NCBI RefSeq assembly: GCF_036322585.1 | Contig: NZ_AP024600.1 | Span: 4,650,001 to 4,714,000 of the forward strand | Direction: 5' to 3' | Length of the DNA: 64,000 nucleotides | DNA from: Luteolibacter sp. LG18 | GTDB taxonomy: Bacteria; Verrucomicrobiota; Verrucomicrobiia; Verrucomicrobiales; Akkermansiaceae | In this document: positions 19,051 to 27,200 of the stretch, in pieces | Layout: the number at the start of each line of letters is the position of its first letter | Numbering within the stretch: position 1 is the first letter of the stretch | Notes under the pieces: model-generated | Seen by the model: the letters and a program-made list of their open reading frames with translations, nothing else | Database searches by the model: none | Told to the model about the DNA's origin: nothing | Translations under genes and position numbers: made by a program

Positions 19051-19515
19051 ATGACTGACAACACCCTCGCCAAGATCGAGTCCCTCGGTCTCAAGCTGCC
19101 TTCCGTTCCCGCCCCGATCGCCGCCTACGTGAACTGCGTGCGCACGGGAAACCTGCTGTTCCTTTCCGGCGGTCTGCCGATCGATGGCGACCGCAAGGTC
19201 ATCGGCCAGGTGCCGGGCCAGGTCTCGATCGAGGAGGCCTACGAAGGCGCCCGCATCATCATCCTCAACCGCCTCGCCATCATCCGCGATGAGATCGGTT
19301 CGCTGGACAAGGTGAAGCGCGTCGTGACGCTCAACGGCTTCGTGAGCTCCGCCCCGGACTTCTACGACCACCCGAAGGTGGTGAATGGCGCGTCCGAACT
19401 GCTGGTGGAGATCTTCGGCGAGCGCGGCAAGCACACCCGCACGGCGCTCGGCGTGAGCGCGCTGCCGCTGAACGTGGCGGTGGAAATCAACCTCATCGTC
19501 GAGGTCGAGGACTGA
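19051..19515 (+). CDS. RidA-family protein (YjgF/YER057c/UK114)
   Basis: 154-aa member of the Rid superfamily; the archetype hydrolyses reactive enamine/imine intermediates from PLP enzymes. Recognisable by the [20 protein letters not shown] start, [14 protein letters not shown] and the C-terminal [20 protein letters not shown]. The canonical RidA arginine of the CxxR-like end is replaced here by the LNVAVEIN form, which points to an Rid4-7-like subgroup (the 'endoribonuclease L-PSP' group) rather than archetypal RidA. Starts 18 bp after the M23 gene. Confidence 0.85.
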   Translation: MTDNTLAKIESLGLKLPSVPAPIAAYVNCVRTGNLLFLSGGLPIDGDRKVIGQVPGQVSIEEAYEGARIIILNRLAIIRDEIGSLDKVKRVVTLNGFVSSAPDFYDHPKVVNGASELLVEIFGERGKHTRTALGVSALPLNVAVEINLIVEVED

Positions 19516-19576
19516 TCGTCCCCGGTGGTTTTACGGTCATGGTCCGGTGATCGATGGTGTATCGTCCATCCCGGCC

Positions 19577-20356
19577 ATGACCTTGATCGATGCCCACAAT
19601 CACCTGCACGACCCACGGCTGGGCGATCCCGAACCGGTGATCGCCGCCATGCGGGAAGCCGGGATCACCCGCTGCATGGTGAACGCCACCTGCGAGGCGG
19701 ATTGGCCCGTGGTCGGGGCGCTGGCGAAGGCCCATCCGGATTTCATTGTCCCGGCCTACGGCATCCATCCGTGGAAGGCCCACCTCGCGGAACCCGGCTG
19801 GACCGACCGCCTGCACGCGCTGCTGGATCGGTCACCCGGCGCGGCGATCGGCGAGTGCGGTTTGGACCGCTGGGTGAAGGAGCCGGACATCGCCACGCAG
19901 GCTCCCGTGTTCGAGGAGCAGTTGCGGCTGGCCCGCGAGTTCGACCGGCCGGTGGTGATCCATTGCCTGAAGGCATGGCAGCCGTTGTTTGAATCGTTCG
20001 AACGGGTGCCGCCGCCGCGACGGTTCCTGATGCACTCGTTCAATGGCTCGATCGAAACGGCGCGGCGGCTGATCCCGCTGGGAGCCTACTTTTCGTTCTC
20101 CGGCTACTTCCTCCAGCCGCGGAAGGTGGAGGTGGTGGAGACGTTCCGAAAACTGCCGGTCGACCGCGTGCTGGTGGAAACCGATGCCCCGGATATGTTG
20201 CCGCCGCCGGAGTTCATTTCCCATCCAATGGAAAACGGAGTGAACCACCCGGCAAATCTGAAGGAAATCGCGAACGAATTCTCCAAGTTGATGGGCATTT
20301 CGTCCAAGGAAATGATCGATCGGACGGCCCGCAACTTTGGCGGTTGTTTTGGTTGA
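19577..20356 (+). CDS. TatD-family metal-dependent hydrolase
   Basis: 259-aa TIM-barrel amidohydrolase. Metal ligands visible: DAHNHLHD near the N-terminus, [14 protein letters not shown], the HSFNGS segment and ETDAPDM near the C-terminus. TatD proteins have 3'-5' exonuclease/DNase activity linked to DNA repair and D-aminoacyl clearance in some species; the precise job here is not evident. ATG 19577 gives [12 protein letters not shown], the standard TatD start; an upstream GTG is rejected. Confidence 0.9.
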   Translation: MTLIDAHNHLHDPRLGDPEPVIAAMREAGITRCMVNATCEADWPVVGALAKAHPDFIVPAYGIHPWKAHLAEPGWTDRLHALLDRSPGAAIGECGLDRWVKEPDIATQAPVFEEQLRLAREFDRPVVIHCLKAWQPLFESFERVPPPRRFLMHSFNGSIETARRLIPLGAYFSFSGYFLQPRKVEVVETFRKLPVDRVLVETDAPDMLPPPEFISHPMENGVNHPANLKEIANEFSKLMGISSKEMIDRTARNFGGCFG

Positions 20357-20478
20357 GACGGATGGGTAGGTTACGCTCCCGGTTCAGAATTTGACAAATT
20401 TCATGCAACTGGGAAAGGATGGCCCGGAGCAAGCGTAAGCATGCCCGCCCTGTCTGCTATTTTCTCATCGCAAACCCC

Positions 20479-22788
20479 ATGACCACCCGCCTGGCCCTCG
20501 CCGCCCTACTGGCCCCTACCCTCGCGTTCGCCCAGCAGGGCAACCGCAAGGGGCACGACAACATGTCCCCCATCATCCCGCTCGACCAGGTGCCGAAGGC
20601 CCCGGTCCTGCCGGTGCAGGAGGCGCTGAAATCCTTCCAAATCGCCCCCGGTTTCGTGATCGAACCGTTCGCGAGCGAGCCGATGGTGGTCGAGCCGGTG
20701 GCCCTCGATTTCGATCCCGCCGGCCGTGCCTGGGTGTGCGAGATGATCGGCTTCATGCCGGACATCGATGGCAAGGGTGAGGACGTGCCGCAGGGCCGCA
20801 TCATCGTGCTGGAGGACACCGATCACGATGGCAAGGCGGACAAGCGCACCGTGTTCCTGGAAAAGGTCCTGCTGCCGCGCGCGGTGGCGGTGTTCCCGGA
20901 TGGCGTCCTGTTCGTGGACAACTACCGCCTGCTGTGGGTGAAGCGTGATGGCCTGAAGGCCGTCGGCGAGCCCGAGGAGGTCGCGAAGGACTGGATCGCC
21001 GGCGGCAAGGGCGGCAATCCCGAGCACAAGTCGAACGGCTTGGTCCGTGGCCTCGACAACTGGCTCTACAACGCCAAGTCCGACAAACGCATCCGCCGCA
21101 TCGACGGCAAGTGGGTGGTGGAATCCACCCAGAACCGCGGTCAGTGGGGCATCTGCCGCGACGACTACGGCCGCCTCTATTACAACGACAACTCGACCTT
21201 CCTGTGGGGCAACCTGGTGGCCCCGAACCTGCTCGAAGGCAACCCCGGCGTGAGCTTGAAGGTGAAGGATTTCACCCAGCTCGGGCCGAACTCGACCTGG
21301 CCGATCCGCGTGACGCCGGGCGTGAACCGCGGCTACATCTCGAAAACGAACGGTTACAACGAGGACACGCTCGACCCGAAGTCCTTCAAGCTCATCAACG
21401 CCACCGCCGCGTCCGGTCCGATGATCTATCGCGGGACGAATTTCCCGGCGGAGTGGTACGGCCGCGGGCTTTCCCCGGAGCCATCGGTGAACCTGGTGAA
21501 GGCGATCCAGATCACCGACTCGAACGGCAAGCTCACCGGCAGCCATCCCTTCGGCAAAACCGAGTGGCTGGCCTCCACCGACGAGCGCTTCCGTCCGGTG
21601 AACCTCTACAACGCGCCGGATGGCACCGTGCTGCTGCTGGACATGCACCACGGCCTGCTCCAGCACAAAACCTACATGACCACCTATCTGCGCGAGCAAT
21701 ACACCAGCCGCCTGCTGGACAAGCCCGCCGATGGACAGGGACGCATTTTCCGCATCCGCTACAAGACCGGCCCGCTCGAAAACGCCACCGACCTGACCAA
21801 GCTGGACGGCGAGACGCTGGTGAAAATGCTGGCGCACAAGAACGGCTGGCAGCGCGACATGGCGCAGCGCCTCCTCATCGAGCGCAACGACGCGTCGGTG
21901 GTGCCGCTGCTTGAAAAGCTGGCGGGCGTGGAAGGATTCCCGATCGGCAGCATCAACGCGCTGTGGACGCTGGAAGGCCTCGGCAAGCTCACCGCCGTGC
22001 CGGTGACCAGCGGTCTCGGCTCCAAGGACCCGAAGGTGGTGTGCTCCGCGCTGTGGGCCTCGACCAAGCTGTCCGACACCGAGCTCAAGAAGGTGGCCGA
22101 CCGCATCACGAAGCTGCAACCGGCCAACGACGAGGTGAAGATCTACCTGGCCCGCGCGCTCGGACCGGTGGGCACGCCCGAGGCCTTCGCCAAGCTCTCC
22201 GACCTGGTGGCGAAGGATGGCAAGGACCCGCTGGTGAAGGCCGCCGCCTACTCCGGGCTCAAAGGCAAGGTCGCCGATTTCAAGAACGCCACCGCGGGCA
22301 AGCTCAACGACCCAGCCTTCTTGGCCTGGCTCGACCAAGGCCTGAAAGGCCCGGTGGTGCAGGTGTCCGGAGCCGGCTTGAGCGGCGAGCATCTCGCCTC
22401 GTTCAATCGCGGCAAGGCGATGTTCGTCGGGGAAGCCGCCTGCTTCGGTTGCCACGGCGCCGATGGCCAGGGGCTGCCGAACCTCGGACCGCCGCTCGAC
22501 AAATCCGAGTATGTCACCGGCAGCCCGGAGCGTCTCGCGCGGATCCTGCTCCATGGCATGAGCGGTCCGGTGACGGTGAATGGCGAGACCTACACCCCCG
22601 CCGGCGAAATGCCCGCGCTTTATCCGAATCCGGCGATGACCGATGCCAAACTGGCGGACGTGGCCACCTACGTGCGCCACGAGTGGACGAACACGGCGGA
22701 GCAGGTGCAGCCGGAGGTGTTCACCAAGGTGCGCGCCACAACCAAGGACCAGGTCGGCCGCCCCTACACCGCGGAGACGCTGAAGTAA
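20479..22788 (+). CDS. PVC-type beta-propeller/HEAT/cytochrome c protein
   Basis: 769-aa secreted relative of the protein at 2750. Signal peptide 1-18 (ALLAPTLAFA), then propeller with FASEPMVVEPVALDFDPAGR and the EF-hand-like DTDHDGKADKRT. HEAT repeats (about 465-620) precede a C-terminal cytochrome c with haem site CFGCH at 655-659 and axial Met candidate in the GEMPALYPNP segment. The family oxidises unknown substrates in the periplasm and hands electrons to its own haem. ATG 20479 opens the signal peptide; an in-frame ATG at 20419 would add an unlikely basic leader. A strong terminator follows. Confidence 0.87.
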   Translation: MTTRLALAALLAPTLAFAQQGNRKGHDNMSPIIPLDQVPKAPVLPVQEALKSFQIAPGFVIEPFASEPMVVEPVALDFDPAGRAWVCEMIGFMPDIDGKGEDVPQGRIIVLEDTDHDGKADKRTVFLEKVLLPRAVAVFPDGVLFVDNYRLLWVKRDGLKAVGEPEEVAKDWIAGGKGGNPEHKSNGLVRGLDNWLYNAKSDKRIRRIDGKWVVESTQNRGQWGICRDDYGRLYYNDNSTFLWGNLVAPNLLEGNPGVSLKVKDFTQLGPNSTWPIRVTPGVNRGYISKTNGYNEDTLDPKSFKLINATAASGPMIYRGTNFPAEWYGRGLSPEPSVNLVKAIQITDSNGKLTGSHPFGKTEWLASTDERFRPVNLYNAPDGTVLLLDMHHGLLQHKTYMTTYLREQYTSRLLDKPADGQGRIFRIRYKTGPLENATDLTKLDGETLVKMLAHKNGWQRDMAQRLLIERNDASVVPLLEKLAGVEGFPIGSINALWTLEGLGKLTAVPVTSGLGSKDPKVVCSALWASTKLSDTELKKVADRITKLQPANDEVKIYLARALGPVGTPEAFAKLSDLVAKDGKDPLVKAAAYSGLKGKVADFKNATAGKLNDPAFLAWLDQGLKGPVVQVSGAGLSGEHLASFNRGKAMFVGEAACFGCHGADGQGLPNLGPPLDKSEYVTGSPERLARILLHGMSGPVTVNGETYTPAGEMPALYPNPAMTDAKLADVATYVRHEWTNTAEQVQPEVFTKVRATTKDQVGRPYTAETLK

Positions 22789-22806
22789 CCGCAGGCTGTC
22801 TTTTCC

Positions 22807-22840
22807 AAAGCCCGCTTCCGAATCCGGGGGCGGGCTTTTT
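22807..22840 (+). terminator. Rho-independent terminator
   Basis: AAAGCCCGC (22807-22815) pairs with GCGGGCTTT (22830-22838), a 14-nt loop, followed by TTTTT (22836-22840). It closes the PVC cytochrome transcript, 18 bp after the stop. Confidence 0.85.
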
Positions 22841-22887
22841 CGTGCGCCCCCTTGCCTCCCCGCCCGGGTGATGCAAGACTCCCGGCG

Positions 22888-23235
22888 ATGGCCGACAAGA
22901 CCCTCTTCGAGAAGATCTGCGACAAGGAGATCCCCGCGAACCTCGTGCATGAGGACGAGCTGTGCGTGTGCTTCCGTGATATCTCGCCCCAGGCGCCCGT
23001 GCATCTGCTGCTGGTGCCGCGCAAGCCGATCCCGCGGGTCGGCAAGGCCACGGCGGAGGACCAGGCGCTGCTCGGCCATCTGTTGCTGACCGCCGGGGAG
23101 ATCGCCCGCCAGGAAGGTTTCGCGGAGGCGGGTTACCGCGTGGTGTTGAACAATGGTCCGGACGCGGGCGAGGCGGTGCCCCACCTGCACGTCCACATCC
23201 TCGCGGGTCGCAAGCTCGACTGGCCACCCGGCTGA
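22888..23235 (+). CDS. HIT-family nucleotide hydrolase/transferase (HinT-like)
   Basis: 115-aa histidine-triad protein, typically a purine nucleoside phosphoramidase. The signature AVPHLHVHILAG contains the HxHxH catalytic triad; IFEKI-type N-terminus appears as TLFEKICDKEIPAN and AEAGYRVVLNNGPDAGEAV precedes the triad, as in bacterial HinT. ATG 22888 gives the family-typical length. Six bp upstream of a lipase-like gene on the same strand, so likely cotranscribed. Confidence 0.94.
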   Translation: MADKTLFEKICDKEIPANLVHEDELCVCFRDISPQAPVHLLLVPRKPIPRVGKATAEDQALLGHLLLTAGEIARQEGFAEAGYRVVLNNGPDAGEAVPHLHVHILAGRKLDWPPG

Positions 23236-23241
23236 TCCGCC

Positions 23242-23946
23242 ATGCGACGCCTTCTCGCCATTCTCGGCCTCGTTTCAGGACTGCTGCTGACGTCCTGCGT
23301 CCCCAGCTTGCCCGCGTCGGAAACCGGCACGCTCAAGAACGGGCGGGCGCGAGTGGTGTTCGTGCACGGGATTTTCCAGAACGGGAACCTGAGCTTCGGT
23401 CTGCTGCGGCATCGGCTGGAGGACAAGGGCGTCGCCTGCTACGCGCCGTCGCTGAAGCCCGCCGACGCGCACGAGGGCATGGCGAAACTGGCGGAGCAGT
23501 TGAAGGCGGGCATCGACCGGCAATTCGGGCCGAAGGAGCGGATTTCGATCGTGGGCTTCAGCATGGGCGGGCTGGTGGCGCGCTACTACCTGCAGGAACT
23601 CGGCGGCGCGAGCCGCTGCGACGCGCTCTACACCGTGGCAACGCCGCACCATGGCACGGAGACCTCGCGTTTCTACGGCGGCCAGGGCGCCCACGAGCTG
23701 CTGCCGAACAGTGATTTCATCCAAGCCCTGGCGCGCAGCGAGGACCGTCTCGGCTCGATCCCGGTGGTCTCCTATCGCAGCCCTTACGACCTGGTGATCC
23801 TGCCTCACGACAGTGGCGTGTGGGACCGTGCCGAGAACATCGAGGTGCCGGTGCTGGCCCATCCGTGGATGACCCGGGCGGGTCCGGTAGTGGATGACAT
23901 CGAGCGCCGGATCACGGCGTCGCTGAAGCCGGTGCCGGGGCGGTGA
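23242..23946 (+). CDS. Predicted lipoprotein alpha/beta hydrolase (lipase/esterase-like)
   Basis: 234 aa. Signal with lipobox LTSC (Cys19) anchors it to a membrane. The hydrolase core starts VVFVHGIFQNG (oxyanion region); nucleophile elbow GFSMGG carries the Ser; candidate acid Asp in YDLVILPHDS and His in VLAHPWM or TPHHGTE. Resembles PGAP1/LipA-like serine hydrolases that act on lipids or acyl-proteins. The substrate is unknown. Confidence 0.8.
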   Translation: MRRLLAILGLVSGLLLTSCVPSLPASETGTLKNGRARVVFVHGIFQNGNLSFGLLRHRLEDKGVACYAPSLKPADAHEGMAKLAEQLKAGIDRQFGPKERISIVGFSMGGLVARYYLQELGGASRCDALYTVATPHHGTETSRFYGGQGAHELLPNSDFIQALARSEDRLGSIPVVSYRSPYDLVILPHDSGVWDRAENIEVPVLAHPWMTRAGPVVDDIERRITASLKPVPGR

Positions 23947-23968
23947 GGCCGGGGTAGATCACCACTGA

Positions 23969-23991
23969 AGCAAGTTGGAAACTTGCTCTAC
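23969..23991. repeat. REP-like hairpin with CTAC foot
   Basis: AGCAAGTT (23969-23976) pairs perfectly with AACTTGCT (23980-23987) around GGA, followed by CTAC (23988-23991). Read on the minus strand it is GTAG plus hairpin. A lone GTAG also sits at 23954-23957 on the other side. Lies between the lipase-like gene and the tRNA-Arg promoter. Confidence 0.65.
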
Positions 23992-24007
23992 TTCCCTAGA
24001 CTTCTCC

Positions 24008-24036
24008 TTGCCAAGCCGGGGAGCCGGGGCTAACAC
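24008..24036 (+). promoter_or_regulatory. Candidate tRNA-Arg promoter
   Basis: TTGCCA (24008-24013), 17 bp, TAACAC (24031-24036). The predicted start near 24043 leaves a 27-nt 5' leader for tRNA processing. The TAAC-type -10 matches those proposed for sucA and the DUF4291 gene. Confidence 0.5.
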
Positions 24037-24069
24037 TTCCGCCCGCACCGCCACCGGTGCGATGGAGAT

Positions 24070-24144
24070 GGTCCCGTAGTCCAACGGATAGGACGATGGC
24101 CTCCGAAGCCGTAGGTACAGGTTCGATTCCTGTCGGGACCACCA
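24070..24144 (+). tRNA. tRNA-Arg (anticodon CCG)
   Basis: Complete cloverleaf. The acceptor GGTCCCG/CGGGACC and D stem GTCC/GGAC pair fully. The anticodon stem ATGGC/GCCGT has one G.T pair and loop CTCCGAA, with anticodon CCG at 24103-24105. The T arm is ACAGG-TTCGATT-CCTGT. Discriminator A at 24141 and an encoded CCA at 24142-24144. It reads CGG arginine codons. The 154 bp after it, up to the next gene, hold nothing I recognise, and no integrase or partial tRNA copy marks it as an insertion site. Confidence 0.97.
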
Positions 24145-24298
24145 CTTTCGATTCCTCCACCACGTTGGCCGGGATTCTGCATCAAGGACTTCGGACGGTC
24201 GTGCCGTGACGAAATGACTGTCCATCCCCGCCCATCTATGATGGGATCGTGCGTTCACGTCCTCCCCCGCGTCGCCGGCCTCCCCCACCGGAACGAAC

Positions 24299-27200
24299 AT
24301 GAATCTCCCCCGACTGCTGTTCGCCCTATTTCTGGTGATCGCCGGTATCTGCCCCGCGTGGGCGGACCGGATCAAGGTCCTCGTCATCGAGGGCGCGAGC
24401 AACCATGACTGGCAACACCGCCAGAAGATCCTCAGCGCGATCCTCTCCCGCGACGGCTCCTTCGAGCTGACCTTCGTCACCACTCCCGGGGCGGCGAACG
24501 ATCCCGCCTGGGCGACCTGGTCGCCGAATTTCGCGGCCTACAACGTGGTGCTGTCCGGCTACAGCAATGGCGCGGGCGGCCAACCACGCTGGCCCGCGAC
24601 GGTGGAAACGGCGCTGTTGAACTACGTGAACGGCGGCGGAGGATTCATCGCCTTCCATGAGGCGGCGGATTCGTTCGCGGATTGGTCCGGCTACGGCGAC
24701 CTGCTCGGATTGCGCTGGAGCACCACCACGGCGGGGAAATCGATCGTGGTGAATGCCAACGAGACGCTGCAAACGCTTCAGGCCGGGCAGGGTTCCTACA
24801 CCAGCCACGGCGACCGCACGAACGTGCTGGTGAAACGCCTCGGCAACCACCCGATCCACGCCGGGCTGCCTGCGTCGTGGATGGCGGCGAGCCTGGAGGT
24901 GTGGCGCTATTGCCGGGGGCCGGCATCGAACACGACGATCCTGTCCTATGCGAAGGATCCCGAGACGCAGATCCAGTTTCCGGTGGAATGGACGGTGAAC
25001 TATGGAGCGGGGCGCGTTTACGCTTCGAGCTACGGCCACGTTTTCGCCGGGGAAACCGCCCCGGAGGGGATGCGCTGCGCGGCCTTCCAGGAGCTGCTGG
25101 TGCGGGCGCTGAAGTGGTGCGCGGGCGTGAATCCGGCGGCCACCGTGCCGGCGGATTTCCCCACGACCACCGCGGTGTCGATCCGCCCGAACATCGAGGG
25201 CTTCAGCGGCTTCGGCGGACCGAAGGCGGTGGGCGCGTTTTCGAATGGCGTGCTGCCCACGCTTTCGATCGTCCCGACCGGTGTGGTGGTGGAGAAGGCG
25301 TTTCCGGCGCTGTCGTGGGACTCGCCGATCGACGCGCGGGCGTGGCCGGGGACTCCGGGCAACCTGCTGGTCGCGGAAATGGACGGCCGCCTCTACAAAG
25401 TGGCGGACAACGACAGCGCCACCACCCGCCAGCTCGTCCTCGATATCACCGACCGCGTCTGGTACCTGAACTGGGACAACGACAACTACGGCGAGAAACA
25501 CGGCGGCATCTTCTCGACCGTCTTTCACCCGAAGTTCGGACAAGGGCTCGGGAAGGACTACCTCTACGTCTACTACCTCCACAACGACAACGACCAGCCG
25601 AACGCGAACCCGCCGTTCTACGACCGGCTGGCGCGCTTCACCTGGAACGGCACGTCGTTCACGCCATCGAGCGAGCTGATCCTGATCCAGCAATACGACA
25701 CCACCAAGGGCCACGAGGGCGGCGGCATGGCGTTCGGCGCGGATGGTTTCCTCCACATCGCGTTCGGCGACGAGGGCACGGAAAGCGGCGACTCCAGCCC
25801 GCACACCCAGAAGATCAACGACCGAGCCCGCTCCGGGATCTGGCGGCTGGATGTGGACATGCAGGGCGGGGCCATCAGCCACCCGATCCGCCGCCAACCG
25901 GGCGGCTCCGGTTCCTACACCCAGGGATACTACGTCCCCAGTAGCAATCCGTGGCAGGATGCCACCGGCGGCACCTTGGAGGAATTCTACGCCATCGGCC
26001 TGCGCGAGCCGCACCGGATGAGCTTCGACACCACCACCGGCCTGTTCTGGATCGGCGATGTGGGGGCCAGCAACCGCGAGGAGGTCGATGTGGTGGATGC
26101 CGCGGGACTCAATTTCCAGTGGAACTACCAGGAAGGCACCGCCGCGGGGTTCCGGGCCGCGCCAAGCCCGCTCATCGGCACCTCGCGCGGGCCGGTGTAC
26201 GATTACTCCCACAGTGTCGGGAGTTGCATCATCGGCGGCCACGTTTACCGCGGCACGGCGATCCCGACTCTCTCCGGGAAGTATCTGTTCGGCGACAACG
26301 GCACGCAGTTGCTCTACGCGCTGGATTACAACACCGCCACGCAAACGGTGGTCTCGGTCGAGCAGTTCGGACAAGGCCGCGCCGGAGCGCTGTGGGACGG
26401 GATCTGCTCGTTCGGCGTCGATTCCCACGGCGAGCCACTGCTGCTCCAGATGGGCGCGGGCGTGACGGGCGGCGGCATCATCTCGCGGATCAAGCCGCAG
26501 GGCGCGCCCGGTGGTGGCACCTGGACCTATCCCGCGAAGCTGTCGCAGACCGGCGTGTTCTCCAATGTGACCACCCTATCCCCCGCCCCCGGCCTGATTC
26601 CCTATGACGTCAACATGCCGCTGTGGAGCGCGGGCATGGAGAAGAAGCGCTGGGTGATGATCCCGAACGACGGCATCCCGAACTCCGCGGCCGAACAGAT
26701 CACCTACAGCGAGAACGATGCATGGCAGCTCCCCACCGGCACCGTGTTCGTGAAGCACTTCGCCCGGCCCGACACCGGTGCGGCGCTGGAAACGCGGCTG
26801 CTGGTCCACGGCACCGATGGCTGGGGCGGCGTGACCTACAAGTGGCGCGCCGATGGCACCGATGCCGACCTGCTTGAAAACGGCGGCACCGAGCAGCTCC
26901 ACATCGGCGCGAACACCTTTGAGTATCTCTACCCCTCCCGCGTGCAATGCAACCGCTGCCACACCGCCGCCGCGGGTCCGGTGCTCGGGTTCCGCACCCG
27001 CCAGTTGAACCGCGATTATGCTTATCCCGGAGGTTTCACCGCCAACCAGATCGAGTCGCTGAGCGTGGCAGGCTACCTGCCGCAGACACTCACGGCGAGC
27101 TCGCTGGCCAACGTACTCACCTCCGCCGGAGCGCACGATCCCACCGTGACGGACGAACGCTGGGTGCGCTCGTATTTCGACAGCAATTGCTCGCACTGCC

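Noticed and set aside
17734..19434. Minus-strand frame of 566 codons
   Set aside because: Antisense to the SecD-like, M23 and RidA genes, which carry clear motifs.
20391..20413. TTGACA at 20391 as promoter of the PVC cytochrome
   Set aside because: The -35 is perfect but at 16-18 bp there is only AAAGGA-like sequence; no credible -10.
20506..23196. Minus-strand open frame of 896 codons
   Set aside because: Lies antisense to the PVC cytochrome and HIT genes, whose motifs are unmistakable; composition is His/Arg/Val/Ala-rich as expected of GC-skewed shadow frames.
24070..24144. Possible integration site at tRNA-Arg
   Set aside because: No direct repeat of the tRNA 3' end, integrase or abrupt composition change is visible downstream; the next gene is an ordinary-looking secreted protein.
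24326..26428. Minus-strand open frame of 700 codons
   Set aside because: Antisense to the ThuA/GSDH fusion; no recognisable domain, typical shadow composition.
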